Assembly: GCA_002425405.1 (NCBI GenBank) | Contig: DIME01000147.1 | Coordinates: 36,426-59,016, forward strand | Length of the DNA stretch: 22,591 nt | Source of the DNA: Candidatus Accumulibacter vicinus | GTDB taxonomy: Bacteria; Pseudomonadota; Gammaproteobacteria; Burkholderiales; Rhodocyclaceae | Direction of reading: 5' to 3' | Part shown: one piece after another, positions 8,411-15,639 of the stretch | How positions within the stretch are numbered: position 1 is the first letter of the stretch | How the letters are laid out: the number at the start of each line of letters is the position of its first letter | Notes under the pieces: generated by a model | The model's database searches: none | Told to the model about the DNA's origin: nothing | Seen by the model: the letters and a program-made list of their open reading frames with translations, nothing else | Translations under genes and position numbers: made by a program

Positions 8411-8893
8411 GTTCGCCCAGCCAATACGCCCCATCGCGTAGGCCGCTTTCACCGCCGCCTGGTCGAGGAGGGCATGGCCACTGCTGGCGGCAATGACGAC
8501 GTCGCTGATGCTGCCGTCGTCGGCGATCGTCAGCAGCAGGCGCACTTCGCCTTCGAGGCCGCGGGCGATGGCTGCGGGCGGGTAGTAGAGGTGCTGCGAC
8601 AATTTGCGCTGTGCGGCCTCGATCTGGCGCCTCGCCACCACTCTGGCGGTTGGCGGCAGCGTACGAACAGCCGGCGGGGCAGGGGGTCCAGCTTTGACCA
8701 GGGCCGGGTCATCGGTGAGCGTATTTTTCAGCAGCGGCTCGTTGTTACGCGCAGGGTGCGGCGCTGGCGGCTGCAGGGATGCCTCGATTGGCGGCGGTGC
8801 CGGCGGCAGGCCGAGTTTGCGGGCATCCCAAAACAGCACCCCGGCGTGCAGGGCGAGCGAGAGGGCGATGGCAAAGGGCAGGCAAGGCAGCAT
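8369..8893 (-). CDS. TonB-family energy-transducer-like protein
   Basis: TonB-like protein of 174 residues from the ATG at 8893; a TTG at 8914 would add seven residues. The N-terminus is one membrane anchor (LPFAIALSLALHAGVLFW). A proline-rich periplasmic linker follows (PPAPPPIEASLQPPAPHPAR), then a TonB C-terminal domain (YYPPAAIARGLEGEVRLLL, DGSISDVVIAASSG, LDQAAVKAA). Such proteins normally transmit proton-motive force through ExbB-ExbD to outer-membrane receptors, but neither exbB/exbD nor a receptor gene is in the window. The membrane anchor contains the His (ALHAGVLFW) typical of ExbB-interacting TonB proteins. Its 3' end overlaps convergent trmB by 42 bases. Its partner receptor is unknown; it may be a general or a specialised TonB. 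Confidence 0.85.
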   Translation of the reverse strand: MLPCLPFAIALSLALHAGVLFWDARKLGLPPAPPPIEASLQPPAPHPARNNEPLLKNTLTDDPALVKAGPPAPPAVRTLPPTARVVARRQIEAAQRKLSQHLYYPPAAIARGLEGEVRLLLTIADDGSISDVVIAASSGHALLDQAAVKAAYAMGRIGWANSREFILPVIFRLE

Positions 8894-8982
8894 GGGTCTG
8901 ACATTGTGAAGCAAATCCGTGCGGCAGGCACGGGCGTAGGGCTCTGCAAGGGTGTTCTGTCGAGCCGGAATGGAGAATGTGT

Positions 8983-9963
8983 GTGAAGCCTTTGATCAAG
9001 CCACTGGGTCGCTGGGCCTGGCTCCTGTGCTGCCTGCTGGCAGCGTCGGCGTCAGCCGAGGCATCGGTACCCGATCCCATCACTTTTGAATATGCCGTCG
9101 AGCGGGGTGATCTGCGCACCGTCAAACGCTGGCTCGACGAGGGACTGAATCCGGAGTACCAGGCAGCGCACATTGGGACGGGCCTGATGGTCGCTGCCTG
9201 GTATGGCCAGATCGACATGATGGCACTGTTCGTCGAACGCGGTGCCGATTTGCGGCAGACCAATCGCCATGGCGAACAAGCGCTGCAACTGGCGGCCTGG
9301 GGTGGGCATCAGGCGGCCGTCAAATGGCTGCTCGATCGCGGTGCGCCGCTCGACCGTATCGGCAACCAGTGGGGAGCACTGCACTACGCAGTCTTCAATG
9401 GCCACGAAAAGGTGGTCAATGATCTGCTGGCGCGTGGTGCCAATGTCAATGCGCGCGCACCGAACGGGGCTACGCCGTTAATGATGGCGGCTCGTGAAGG
9501 CCACGAGAATCTGGCGCGCGGTTTGCTCGAAGCGGGCGCCAATCCGAAACTCCAGAGCGATTGGGGTGATTCGGCAGTGACCATGGCCATGCGCTACGAC
9601 CACCTGCGGCTGGCGAAAATGATTTCGTCGCCAGAGGAATTCGCAATTGCCGTCAAGACACCGAAGGAGAGTTTTGGCGAAGCGACGCGCTCGGCTGCGG
9701 TCACGCCGACAATCGACGCGATTCTCAAGGAGATTCGTCTTGCTGAAGCCGAAGGACGGCCGAGCGAGGAACTGCACAAGAAACTGCGCGCGGCGGTCAA
9801 TGAATTGCGGGTCAGTTCGGTCCCGCTGGCACAGCGGCCCATGCCACGCCCCTATGTGCCGCGCTCGATGGTGATCACTGCTCGCCGCGCGCAGCCTGGT
9901 GCCGAGCGCGCGCAGTTGGTGGTCACCCCGCGTCGGCCAGGAAACTCACCAGCAGGCGATTGA
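8983..9963 (+). CDS. Secreted ankyrin-repeat protein
   Basis: Predicted periplasmic protein of 326 residues with a signal peptide ending near ASASA-EA. At least five consecutive ankyrin repeats (about 32-210) follow, with repeats such as GEQALQLAAWGGHQAAVKWL, GALHYAVFNGHEKVVNDLL and GATPLMMAAREGHENLARGL. The remaining 115 residues have no recognised domain: a charged helix (IDAILKEIRLAEAEGRPSEE) and a basic, proline-rich tail. Ankyrin repeats mediate protein binding, so the partner and function are unknown. I chose the GTG at 8983 because GGAGA lies 6 bases upstream of it; the in-frame ATG at 8977 would leave only one base after GGAG. The 3' end overlaps convergent hemW by 41 bases. Confidence 0.88.
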   Translation: MKPLIKPLGRWAWLLCCLLAASASAEASVPDPITFEYAVERGDLRTVKRWLDEGLNPEYQAAHIGTGLMVAAWYGQIDMMALFVERGADLRQTNRHGEQALQLAAWGGHQAAVKWLLDRGAPLDRIGNQWGALHYAVFNGHEKVVNDLLARGANVNARAPNGATPLMMAAREGHENLARGLLEAGANPKLQSDWGDSAVTMAMRYDHLRLAKMISSPEEFAIAVKTPKESFGEATRSAAVTPTIDAILKEIRLAEAEGRPSEELHKKLRAAVNELRVSSVPLAQRPMPRPYVPRSMVITARRAQPGAERAQLVVTPRRPGNSPAGD

Positions 9964-11173
9964 GAAAGCGCCGGCCGTGCTCGCTCGGGGCGATACGCTG
10001 CCGTCGACGTTCGATCAGTCCTTCCTGCTCGGCCTGTCGCAGCTTGCCCTCGATGCTGAGCAGCGACAGCGCGGTTCGCGACTCGAAGAGCGGTGCGTCG
10101 AAACCCTGTATCAGGCGTAGCGCGTTGAGCATGAACTCGAACGGCAAATCCGCGGCAGCGACGGCAAACTCTTCCTGCACCGGCATCCCGGCTGCAACCT
10201 GGGCCAGATACTGCTCCGGTCCTTTCCAGCGCATCTGGCGCAGAACGCGATCGTGCAGCGTCAGCTTGCCATGCGCGCCGGCACCAATTCCCAGATAGTC
10301 GCCGAAATGCCAGTAGTTGAGGTTGTGCTGGCACTGCCGGCCAGGTCTTGCGAAGGCCGAGGTTTCGTAGTGCAGGTAGCCGGCGGCTGCCAGCCTGGCT
10401 TCGATGGCGTCCTGCATGTCGGCACACAGGTCGTCTTCGGGCAGTGCCGGTGGTCTGGCCGCGAAAGCAGTATTCGCTTCGATGGTCAGTTGATAGCAGG
10501 ACAGATGCGGTGGTGAGAACGCCAGTGCCGCGTCGAGGTCGGCGAGCGCCTCGGCCAGCGTCTGCCCGGGCAGACCGTACATCAGGTCGAGATTGAAATT
10601 GTCGAAATGGCTGGCGGCGATCGTGATCGCGCGCCGCGCTTCGTGATCGTCGTGGATGCGGCCGAGCGCCTTGAGATGCTGTGGGTTGAAGCTCTGAATG
10701 CCGAGCGACAGGCGGTTGATCCCGGCGTCGCGAAAGGCTGCGAAGCGCGCCGCTTCAACGGTTCCCGGATTGGCTTCGAGCGTGATCTCGGCACCCGGCA
10801 GGAAGGGCAGGCGGCTGCGCAGTGCGGCCAGGAGTTGATCGAGCCCTGCGCCCGAGAGCAGGCTGGGCGTCCCACCGCCAAAAAATACGCTGTCGATACG
10901 GCGTCCCCAGACCAGCGGCAGCGCCGACTCAAGGTCGGCAACCAGGGCCGCAAGGTAGTCGCTTTCGGGGATCGCTGCCGGCATTGTGGTGCTGGCCACT
11001 TGCAGCGAATGCGAGTTGAAATCGCAGTAGGGGCACTTCTGCACGCACCACGGGATATGGACGTAAAGCGAGAGTGGCGGCGGGCTGCGAAATCGCGGTT
11101 CGGATTCCTTTGTTGCCGCCAGGCGCGCCTGCGGCAGCAAAGGAATGACCCTGCGGCTTCGGCTGCCTGGCAT
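9923..11173 (-). CDS. hemW: Radical SAM heme chaperone HemW (formerly HemN-like)
   Basis: Radical SAM family protein of 416 residues. HemW binds heme and an Fe-S cluster and is thought to deliver heme to respiratory enzymes; many genomes mislabel it coproporphyrinogen oxidase. The cluster motif is CVQKCPYCDF (Cys43, Cys47, Cys50), followed by FFGGGTPSLL, EANPGT, NRLSLGIQSFN, NFNLDLMYGLPGQT and HNLNYWHFGDYLGIGAGAHG, all typical of HemW. The first 33 residues are a basic, proline-containing extension before the conserved SLYVHIPWC strand. The start ATG shares one base with the rdgB stop (TGATG), so translation is probably coupled and the start is well supported. It is the last gene of the kinase-PP2C-rph-rdgB-hemW run. 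Confidence 0.95.
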   Translation of the reverse strand: MPGSRSRRVIPLLPQARLAATKESEPRFRSPPPLSLYVHIPWCVQKCPYCDFNSHSLQVASTTMPAAIPESDYLAALVADLESALPLVWGRRIDSVFFGGGTPSLLSGAGLDQLLAALRSRLPFLPGAEITLEANPGTVEAARFAAFRDAGINRLSLGIQSFNPQHLKALGRIHDDHEARRAITIAASHFDNFNLDLMYGLPGQTLAEALADLDAALAFSPPHLSCYQLTIEANTAFAARPPALPEDDLCADMQDAIEARLAAAGYLHYETSAFARPGRQCQHNLNYWHFGDYLGIGAGAHGKLTLHDRVLRQMRWKGPEQYLAQVAAGMPVQEEFAVAAADLPFEFMLNALRLIQGFDAPLFESRTALSLLSIEGKLRQAEQEGLIERRRQRIAPSEHGRRFLNRLLVSFLADAG

Positions 11174-11778
11174 CAGCGTGGATAGGACAGTTGCGCGCGC
11201 GCTTGCAGGCGCTCGACGAGGCGGGCGAGCGCCTGGCCACGATGCGAACGGCGGTTCTTCTCGGCGGCGTCGAGTTCCGCCGCGGTCCGGTCGAGTTCGC
11301 GGATATAGAACAGCGGATCGTAGCCAAAGCCATCGTCACCGCGTGCGGCCGAGAGAATTTCGCCGTGCCATTCCCCCTCGGCAATGATCGGTTGCGGATC
11401 GTCGGCGTGGCGAACAAAAACGATCAACGAAACGAAGTGAGCCATGCGCTGAGTGTTGTCGCCGAGTTCGGAGAGCAGTTTTTGATTGTTGCGGGCATCA
11501 GACCTGGGTTCGCCAGCGTAGCGTGCGGACTGCACGCCGGGAGCGCCGCCAAAAGCGTCGACGCAGAGGCCCGAGTCGTCGGCCAGCGCCGGCAGGCCGG
11601 TCAGCCGTGACGCGTGGCGTGCCTTGGCCAGGGCATTCTCGACGAAGGTGCAATGCGGTTCTTCGGCCTCGGCAATGCCGAACTCGCCCTGGGGAATGAG
11701 CTGCCAATCCAGCGCTGCGAGAATCGCGTCGAGTTCCTTGAGTTTCTTGGGATTGTTTGAAGCCAGGACAAGTTTCAT
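11173..11778 (-). CDS. rdgB: RdgB/HAM1 family non-canonical purine NTP pyrophosphatase
   Basis: Hydrolyses dITP, ITP and XTP to monophosphates and so keeps deaminated purines out of DNA and RNA. The 201 residues are of normal length. Family motifs: the N-terminal LASNNPKKLKEL, the catalytic and metal-binding ADDSGLCVDAFGGAPGVQSA (Asp67/Asp68), SARYAGE, GFGYDPLFY and SHRGQAL near the C-terminus. The start overlaps the rph stop by four bases (ATGA) and its stop overlaps the hemW start by one base. This is tight translational coupling within one operon. Confidence 0.97.
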   Translation of the reverse strand: MKLVLASNNPKKLKELDAILAALDWQLIPQGEFGIAEAEEPHCTFVENALAKARHASRLTGLPALADDSGLCVDAFGGAPGVQSARYAGEPRSDARNNQKLLSELGDNTQRMAHFVSLIVFVRHADDPQPIIAEGEWHGEILSAARGDDGFGYDPLFYIRELDRTAAELDAAEKNRRSHRGQALARLVERLQARAQLSYPR

Positions 11779-12491
11779 GAGTGCAGGGCCGCTTTCTGCT
11801 GCGCCAGCAGCTCACCGATACCGGCCGTAGCGAGGTCCAGCAATTCGTTCATCTGTATTCGCGTGAAGGGATCGCCTTCAGCGGTCCCCTGTACCTCGAC
11901 GATGCCTTGCCGGCTGGTCATCACCACGTTCATGTCAGTGTCGCAGTTGGCGTCCTCGGCGTAGTCGAGATCGAGAATGGCTGCGCCCTGATAGAGCCCG
12001 ACTGAAATCGCGGCGACCTGGTCAGACAGCGGGTTTGCGCCGATCTTGCCCTGACTCAACAGGTGCTCGCAGGCGTCGTTGAGCGCCAGCCAGGCGCCGG
12101 TGATCGCAGCGCAACGCGTGCCGCCGTCGGCCTGCAGGACATCGCAGTCGAGCGTGATCTGGCGTTCGCCGAGCATTTTCAAATCGGTCACCGCGCGCAG
12201 TGCGCGACCGATCAGGCGCTGGATTTCCTGGGTACGACCACTCTGCTTGCCCTTCGCCGCCTCCCGTCCAGTGCGTGTGTGTGTCGACCGCGGCAGCATG
12301 CCGTATTCGGCGGTGACCCAGCCCTGGCCACGACCGCGCAGAAAGGGTGGTACCGACTCTTCGACACTGGCCGTGCACAGGACACGGGTATCGCCGATTT
12401 CGATCAGTACCGAGCCTTCGGCGTGGCGAGTAAAGCGGCGCGTGATCCGCACCTGGCGCAACTGTGAGGCCAGGCGTTTGCTGGGGCGCAT
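11775..12491 (-). CDS. rph: Ribonuclease PH
   Basis: Phosphate-dependent 3'-5' exoribonuclease that trims tRNA 3' ends; it assembles as a hexamer. The 238 residues are of normal length. Signatures include the N-terminal MRPSKR, RGQGWVTAEYGMLPRSTHTR, the phosphate-binding region QEIQRLIGRALRA, DCDVLQADGGTRCAAITGA and a C-terminal VEVQGTAEGDPF. A near-perfect Shine-Dalgarno (AGGAGG) overlaps the end of the upstream PP2C gene, 11 bases away, and fixes the start. The rph-rdgB coupling is a common arrangement in bacteria. Confidence 0.97.
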   Translation of the reverse strand: MRPSKRLASQLRQVRITRRFTRHAEGSVLIEIGDTRVLCTASVEESVPPFLRGRGQGWVTAEYGMLPRSTHTRTGREAAKGKQSGRTQEIQRLIGRALRAVTDLKMLGERQITLDCDVLQADGGTRCAAITGAWLALNDACEHLLSQGKIGANPLSDQVAAISVGLYQGAAILDLDYAEDANCDTDMNVVMTSRQGIVEVQGTAEGDPFTRIQMNELLDLATAGIGELLAQQKAALHS

Positions 12492-12502
12492 GCGGGTCCC
12501 TC

Positions 12503-13432
12503 CTATTTGGTGTACTTCTGGATGGTCGAGCGGATCTCTTCGATGGCGAGTTCGATCTCCTCTTCGGAGAGGTCGGTCTTGCCGCTCTGGTGGCGTCCGA
12601 ATTCATCGATGATCTTGGTGACCGAGTCTTTCGGCATGGTCTTGGTGGAGATCAGGCCACTCGTACCGCTCCCGCCGCTGCTCTGATCGCTGTAACTGTC
12701 TCCCCAGCGCACGGCGATCATCGACAGGTTGTCGGCATGCGAACCGCCGCGGGCTTGCGCGTCGTTAAGCAGCAGCGGCACGGCATACGCCAGATCGGCG
12801 GTCTTCAGGGAGAGTGCCAGGGTGCCGGCGGGTAGCACACCCCATACGCCATCCGTGCACAATGCCAGGACATCTCCCGCTTCCAGGGTGGTCTTGCGGG
12901 AATACTCGATCTCCGGTTTTTGCTGGCCACCCAGACAGCCGTAGATTTTGTGTCGCTCGGGGTGCCCGGCCATCTGTTCCTCGCTGATCACTCCCTGATC
13001 GAACAATTGTCGAACACGCGAGTGATCTCTGGTCTGTGCCAACACCTTGCCGTTACGCAGCAGATATAGCCGTGAATCGCCCGAGTGCACCCAGTAGGCG
13101 ATATTGTTCTGCACGATGCAGGCGACGCAGGTGGTACGCGGCGAGTCAACCAGATGATGCCTTTCGGCATAGTCGACGATGGCCCGGTGGGCGTTGATCA
13201 TCCCTTTCTGCAGAAACAGGAAGGGGTCACGCATGCGTGGCCTGAATTCGCGCGTGAATGCCTCGGTCAGCGTCTGCACCGCGATCTGGGCGGCAACTTC
13301 ACCATAGTAGTGACCGCCCATGCCATCGGCGACGACCATCAGCAAGGCTTCCCGTGAGTAGCAGTAAGCCAGCCGGTCTTCGTTGTTGGCGCGCATGCCG
13401 GTACGACTTTCCTGGTAGATGCTGAATTTCAT
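12503..13432 (-). CDS. PP2C-family (PPM) Ser/Thr protein phosphatase with C-terminal tail
   Basis: Metal-dependent phosphatase of 309 residues, probably reversing phosphorylation by the kinase encoded 6 bases upstream. The PPM metal ligands are in place: NNEDR (16-20), VVADGMGGH (33-41, Asp36), HSGDSRLYLLR (116-126), LCTDGVWG (191-198, Asp194) and GGSHADNLSMI (229-239, Asp234). The catalytic core ends near residue 244. A tail of about 65 residues follows: a Ser/Gly/Thr-rich linker (SDQSSGGSGTSG) and a charged segment with an acidic helix (LSEEEIELAIEEI). The tail is not part of the usual PP2C fold, and its role is unknown. No membrane segment is visible, so it should be cytoplasmic. AGGGGA before the ATG supports the start. 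Confidence 0.95.
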   Translation of the reverse strand: MKFSIYQESRTGMRANNEDRLAYCYSREALLMVVADGMGGHYYGEVAAQIAVQTLTEAFTREFRPRMRDPFLFLQKGMINAHRAIVDYAERHHLVDSPRTTCVACIVQNNIAYWVHSGDSRLYLLRNGKVLAQTRDHSRVRQLFDQGVISEEQMAGHPERHKIYGCLGGQQKPEIEYSRKTTLEAGDVLALCTDGVWGVLPAGTLALSLKTADLAYAVPLLLNDAQARGGSHADNLSMIAVRWGDSYSDQSSGGSGTSGLISTKTMPKDSVTKIIDEFGRHQSGKTDLSEEEIELAIEEIRSTIQKYTK

Positions 13433-13438
13433 AATCCC

Positions 13439-14410
13439 CTAGGTCTTCTTGAATTTTCCGACTACCTGCACCAGCCAGGAGTCCTTCTGCTGCGGGACTG
13501 GAGGTGGCGTGGCAGTGATGACCGGCTCGGTGAGCGCTTTCTGCAGCGCAAAGACGCTCTGCGGCCGGTACCGATGGTTCAGGCACAGACACCAGTCGAT
13601 GGTTTCGAGCAATTGATCAGAGTATTGCCCTTCCCAGCGGACCATGGCGGGTACCATCCGATCCTTTTCGAGGCGGTTGTTGGCCGGTTGCGGTGTATTG
13701 CCGGAGATGCAGGCATACATCGAGGCGCCGACACTGTAAATGTCGCTCCATGGGCCGAGCAGGTCTCGCTGGCAGTAGTGTTCGGGAGAGGCGAAGCCGG
13801 GCGTATACATCGGCTTGAGCATCGGTGTGTCGGAAGCCAGCGTCTGGCGGGCCGCGCCGAAGTCGATCAGCACCGGGATGTGGCTGTTGCGCATGTAGAT
13901 GTTCGACGGTTTGAGGTCGAGATGCAGCAGCCGGTGCGCATGCACCTCGCGCAGGCCGTTGAGCATCTTGGTGAACACATTGCGAATGAAGTTCTCGGTG
14001 ACCCCGGCGCGGTTCTTCTGGATCAGCTCCTGCAGGGTATGGCCGCTTTCGTACTCCATCACCATGTAGACCGTATCGTTGGCCCGAAAAAAATTCAGCA
14101 CGCGGATGACGTTAGGGTGGGAAAGCGCGGCCAGTGCCCGACCTTCCTCGAAAAAGCATTTCATGCCGTAGCGGAAAGCCGGCAGATGATCTTCACTGAT
14201 GACCGGAGAGGTCTGCCCCTCACTGCGCAAAGCCAGCGTATTGGGCAGGTATTCCTTGATGGCGACGCGCTTCCCCTGTGCGTCGGTAGCTACGTAGACG
14301 ATTGAAAAACCTCCCATCGACAGTTGATGCTCGATGGAATATTCATCGAGTTGGAAACCGGCGGGAAGGGGTTGGTTCGCTTGTTGCACCATCCGTGTCA
14401 GGGCTATCAT
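13439..14410 (-). CDS. Hanks-type Ser/Thr protein kinase (cytoplasmic)
   Basis: Eukaryotic-like protein kinase of 323 residues. The ATP-site lysine is in VAIKEYLP (Lys52), the helix-C glutamate is probably Glu88 or Glu89, the catalytic loop is HLDLKPSN (Asp165, Asn170), and the magnesium motif is IDFGAAR (Asp183). The activation segment ends in ASPEHY. Two departures: the glycine-rich loop is LSMGGFSIVYVA, lacking the full GxGxxG, and the catalytic loop reads HLD not HRD, so it is a non-RD kinase. All catalytic residues remain, so activity is expected. The C-terminus (about 275-323) is proline-containing, with no TM helix or PASTA repeats. The ATG at 14410 is upstream-most; the ATG at 14392 is an alternative. 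It heads the operon leading to hemW, and the adjacent PP2C is the likely antagonist. Confidence 0.93.
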   Translation of the reverse strand: MIALTRMVQQANQPLPAGFQLDEYSIEHQLSMGGFSIVYVATDAQGKRVAIKEYLPNTLALRSEGQTSPVISEDHLPAFRYGMKCFFEEGRALAALSHPNVIRVLNFFRANDTVYMVMEYESGHTLQELIQKNRAGVTENFIRNVFTKMLNGLREVHAHRLLHLDLKPSNIYMRNSHIPVLIDFGAARQTLASDTPMLKPMYTPGFASPEHYCQRDLLGPWSDIYSVGASMYACISGNTPQPANNRLEKDRMVPAMVRWEGQYSDQLLETIDWCLCLNHRYRPQSVFALQKALTEPVITATPPPVPQQKDSWLVQVVGKFKKT

Positions 14411-14424
14411 TCACATTGTTTCCC

Positions 14425-14454
14425 ATTGTCCGGTTTTTTGCGGTGAACTGTAAA
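14425..14454. promoter_or_regulatory. Candidate overlapping divergent promoters (yicC and kinase operon)
   Basis: On the plus strand TTGTCC (14426-14431), a 17-base spacer and TGTAAA (14449-14454) resemble -35 and -10 boxes, four of six matches each, about 42 bases before the yicC ATG. On the minus strand the same hexamers swap roles: TTTACA (complement of 14449-14454) as -35 and GACAAT (complement of 14425-14430) as -10, with an 18-base spacer. If both are used, the two transcription units compete for one site. Confidence 0.35.
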
Positions 14455-14495
14455 GCCGGTTGCTCATTCAGGGTCGTTTACGTGTCAGGATTTCA

Positions 14496-15362
14496 ATGAT
14501 TTATAGCATGACCGGCTATGCTGCCAGAAAGCGCGCCGTCAGCGGCGGGGAATTGCACATCGAATTGAAAGGTGTCAATTCCCGCTACCTGGATTGCCAA
14601 TTTCGGGTTTGTGACGAATTGCGCGTCGTCGAACCAGCGTTGCGGGAACTGATCGGCGCGCGCATCCGCCGCGGCAAACTCGAATGTCGGGTCAGCTTTG
14701 TTCCGGAAAGAGGGAGTGCGCAACAGCTTTGCCTGAATGCCGACCTGCTTGAACGCCTCAGGTCGTTCGACACCCAGATTCGCAGCATCCTGCCTCTGGC
14801 TGCTCCGCTGAGCGTGAGCGACATCCTGAACTGGCCAGCGATTTTCGGTGATGACAGCGTCGACGTCGAAACCGCGCTCCCGGCCTGTCTGACGTTGGCC
14901 GGCGAGGCCCTCGATGAGTTCACGGCGAGCCGGGCACGCGAAGGTGAAAAACTCGCGGCAGTGATTCTTGAAAAGGTTGGCCGCATGCGCGCCCTGGCGC
15001 GCGAAGTCGGGCCACGCATTCCGGTGGCGCAGGCGTCGTTCAACGAGAAGCTCAGGCAGCGCTTGCTGGACGCCATGCAATGGGTCGACGATGAACGAAT
15101 CCGTCAGGAAGTCGCCGTTTTCGCTGCACGCATCGACGTCGCCGAGGAACTGGCACGCTTGTCGGCCCATCTCGATGAGGTCGAGCGGGTGCTCAAGGCC
15201 GGCGGTGCGAGCGGCAAACGCCTTGATTTCCTGATGCAGGAACTCAATCGCGAAGCCAATACGCTCGGTTCCAAATCACTCGTCACGGAAGTTTCGCAGA
15301 CCGCGATCGAGTTCAAGCTGCTGATCGAACAGATGCGGGAACAGGTGCAGAACCTGGAATGA
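14496..15362 (+). CDS. yicC: YicC family endoribonuclease
   Basis: Conserved protein of 288 residues; the family has been shown to have endoribonuclease activity in other bacteria. The N-terminus MIYSMTGYA, followed by HIELKGVNSRYLDCQFR, is diagnostic, as are the C-terminal DVAEELARLSAHLDEV, GKRLDFLMQELNREANTLGS and AIEFKLLIEQMREQVQNLE. The frame is open to an ATG at 14460, but the ATG at 14496 has AGGA five bases upstream and gives the canonical N-terminus, so I start there. In many bacteria yicC is followed by gmk; here the next plus-strand genes are a metal efflux operon, and a response-regulator remnant abuts the yicC end. Confidence 0.95.
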   Translation: MIYSMTGYAARKRAVSGGELHIELKGVNSRYLDCQFRVCDELRVVEPALRELIGARIRRGKLECRVSFVPERGSAQQLCLNADLLERLRSFDTQIRSILPLAAPLSVSDILNWPAIFGDDSVDVETALPACLTLAGEALDEFTASRAREGEKLAAVILEKVGRMRALAREVGPRIPVAQASFNEKLRQRLLDAMQWVDDERIRQEVAVFAARIDVAEELARLSAHLDEVERVLKAGGASGKRLDFLMQELNREANTLGSKSLVTEVSQTAIEFKLLIEQMREQVQNLE

Positions 15363-15379
15363 GCTGATTTTTGTGGTGA

Positions 15380-15478
15380 CAGCGCGAGATGCAGTCCATC
15401 GAGGCCGTCACGCGCCAGGTCGACGACGAACCCGGCCTCGGCCAACCCTTGTCTCAGGTAATCCCCCGGTTTTGACAT
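15380..15478 (-). pseudogene. Remnant of a CusR/CopR-type response regulator gene (N-terminal receiver fragment)
   Basis: Read on the minus strand, this stretch encodes about 32 residues matching the start of heavy-metal OmpR-family regulators as I know them: GDYLRQGL, then GFVVDLARDGLDGLHLAL. In intact proteins this follows the first beta strand and acidic pair (roughly LLVVEDEP) and precedes the phospho-acceptor aspartate strand. Both are missing: similarity stops at 15380, and the continuing frame runs antisense into yicC. Upstream of 15478 the next bases do not encode the missing strand. The orientation, divergent from the efflux operon, is that of cusR relative to cusC in classical loci. 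It is too short to be a working regulator. Confidence 0.7.
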
Positions 15479-15493
15479 GGGCAATCTCGCAAG

Positions 15494-15509
15494 ATTACAG
15501 AAATGTAAT
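15494..15509. promoter_or_regulatory. Perfect 16-base dyad, candidate operator of the metal efflux operon
   Basis: ATTACA-GAAA-TGTAAT is a perfect inverted repeat with 6-base arms and a 4-base centre. It lies 131 bases before the outer-membrane-factor ATG and 16 bases from the response-regulator remnant. OmpR-family metal regulators (CusR, CopR, PcoR type) bind short AT-rich dyads of this form between the regulator gene and the divergent efflux operon, so it is probably the operator. No clear -10/-35 pair could be assigned beside it. Confidence 0.6.
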
Positions 15510-15639
15510 TTGGTGGTCAGCATGGCGTTAGGTCAGGTTGCGCAGAATTCGCTCATCGTCGAACAGGAGCGAATGCTGTGGAAACTCATACTCAAAATGC
15601 GAGCCGTCGTGTACTCCTGCCTCTCTCTTCGCAGCAGAC

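Noticed and set aside
15104..15523. Whole 139-codon minus-strand frame as a functional gene
   Set aside because: Only codons within 15380-15475 resemble a response regulator; the rest runs antisense through yicC and lacks the receiver active site and DNA-binding domain.
15528..15610. Minus-strand peptide (FEYEFPQH...LLFDDERIL) as another gene remnant
   Set aside because: It looks protein-like at first sight, but I could not match it to any family, and the frame continues antisense into the outer-membrane-factor gene.
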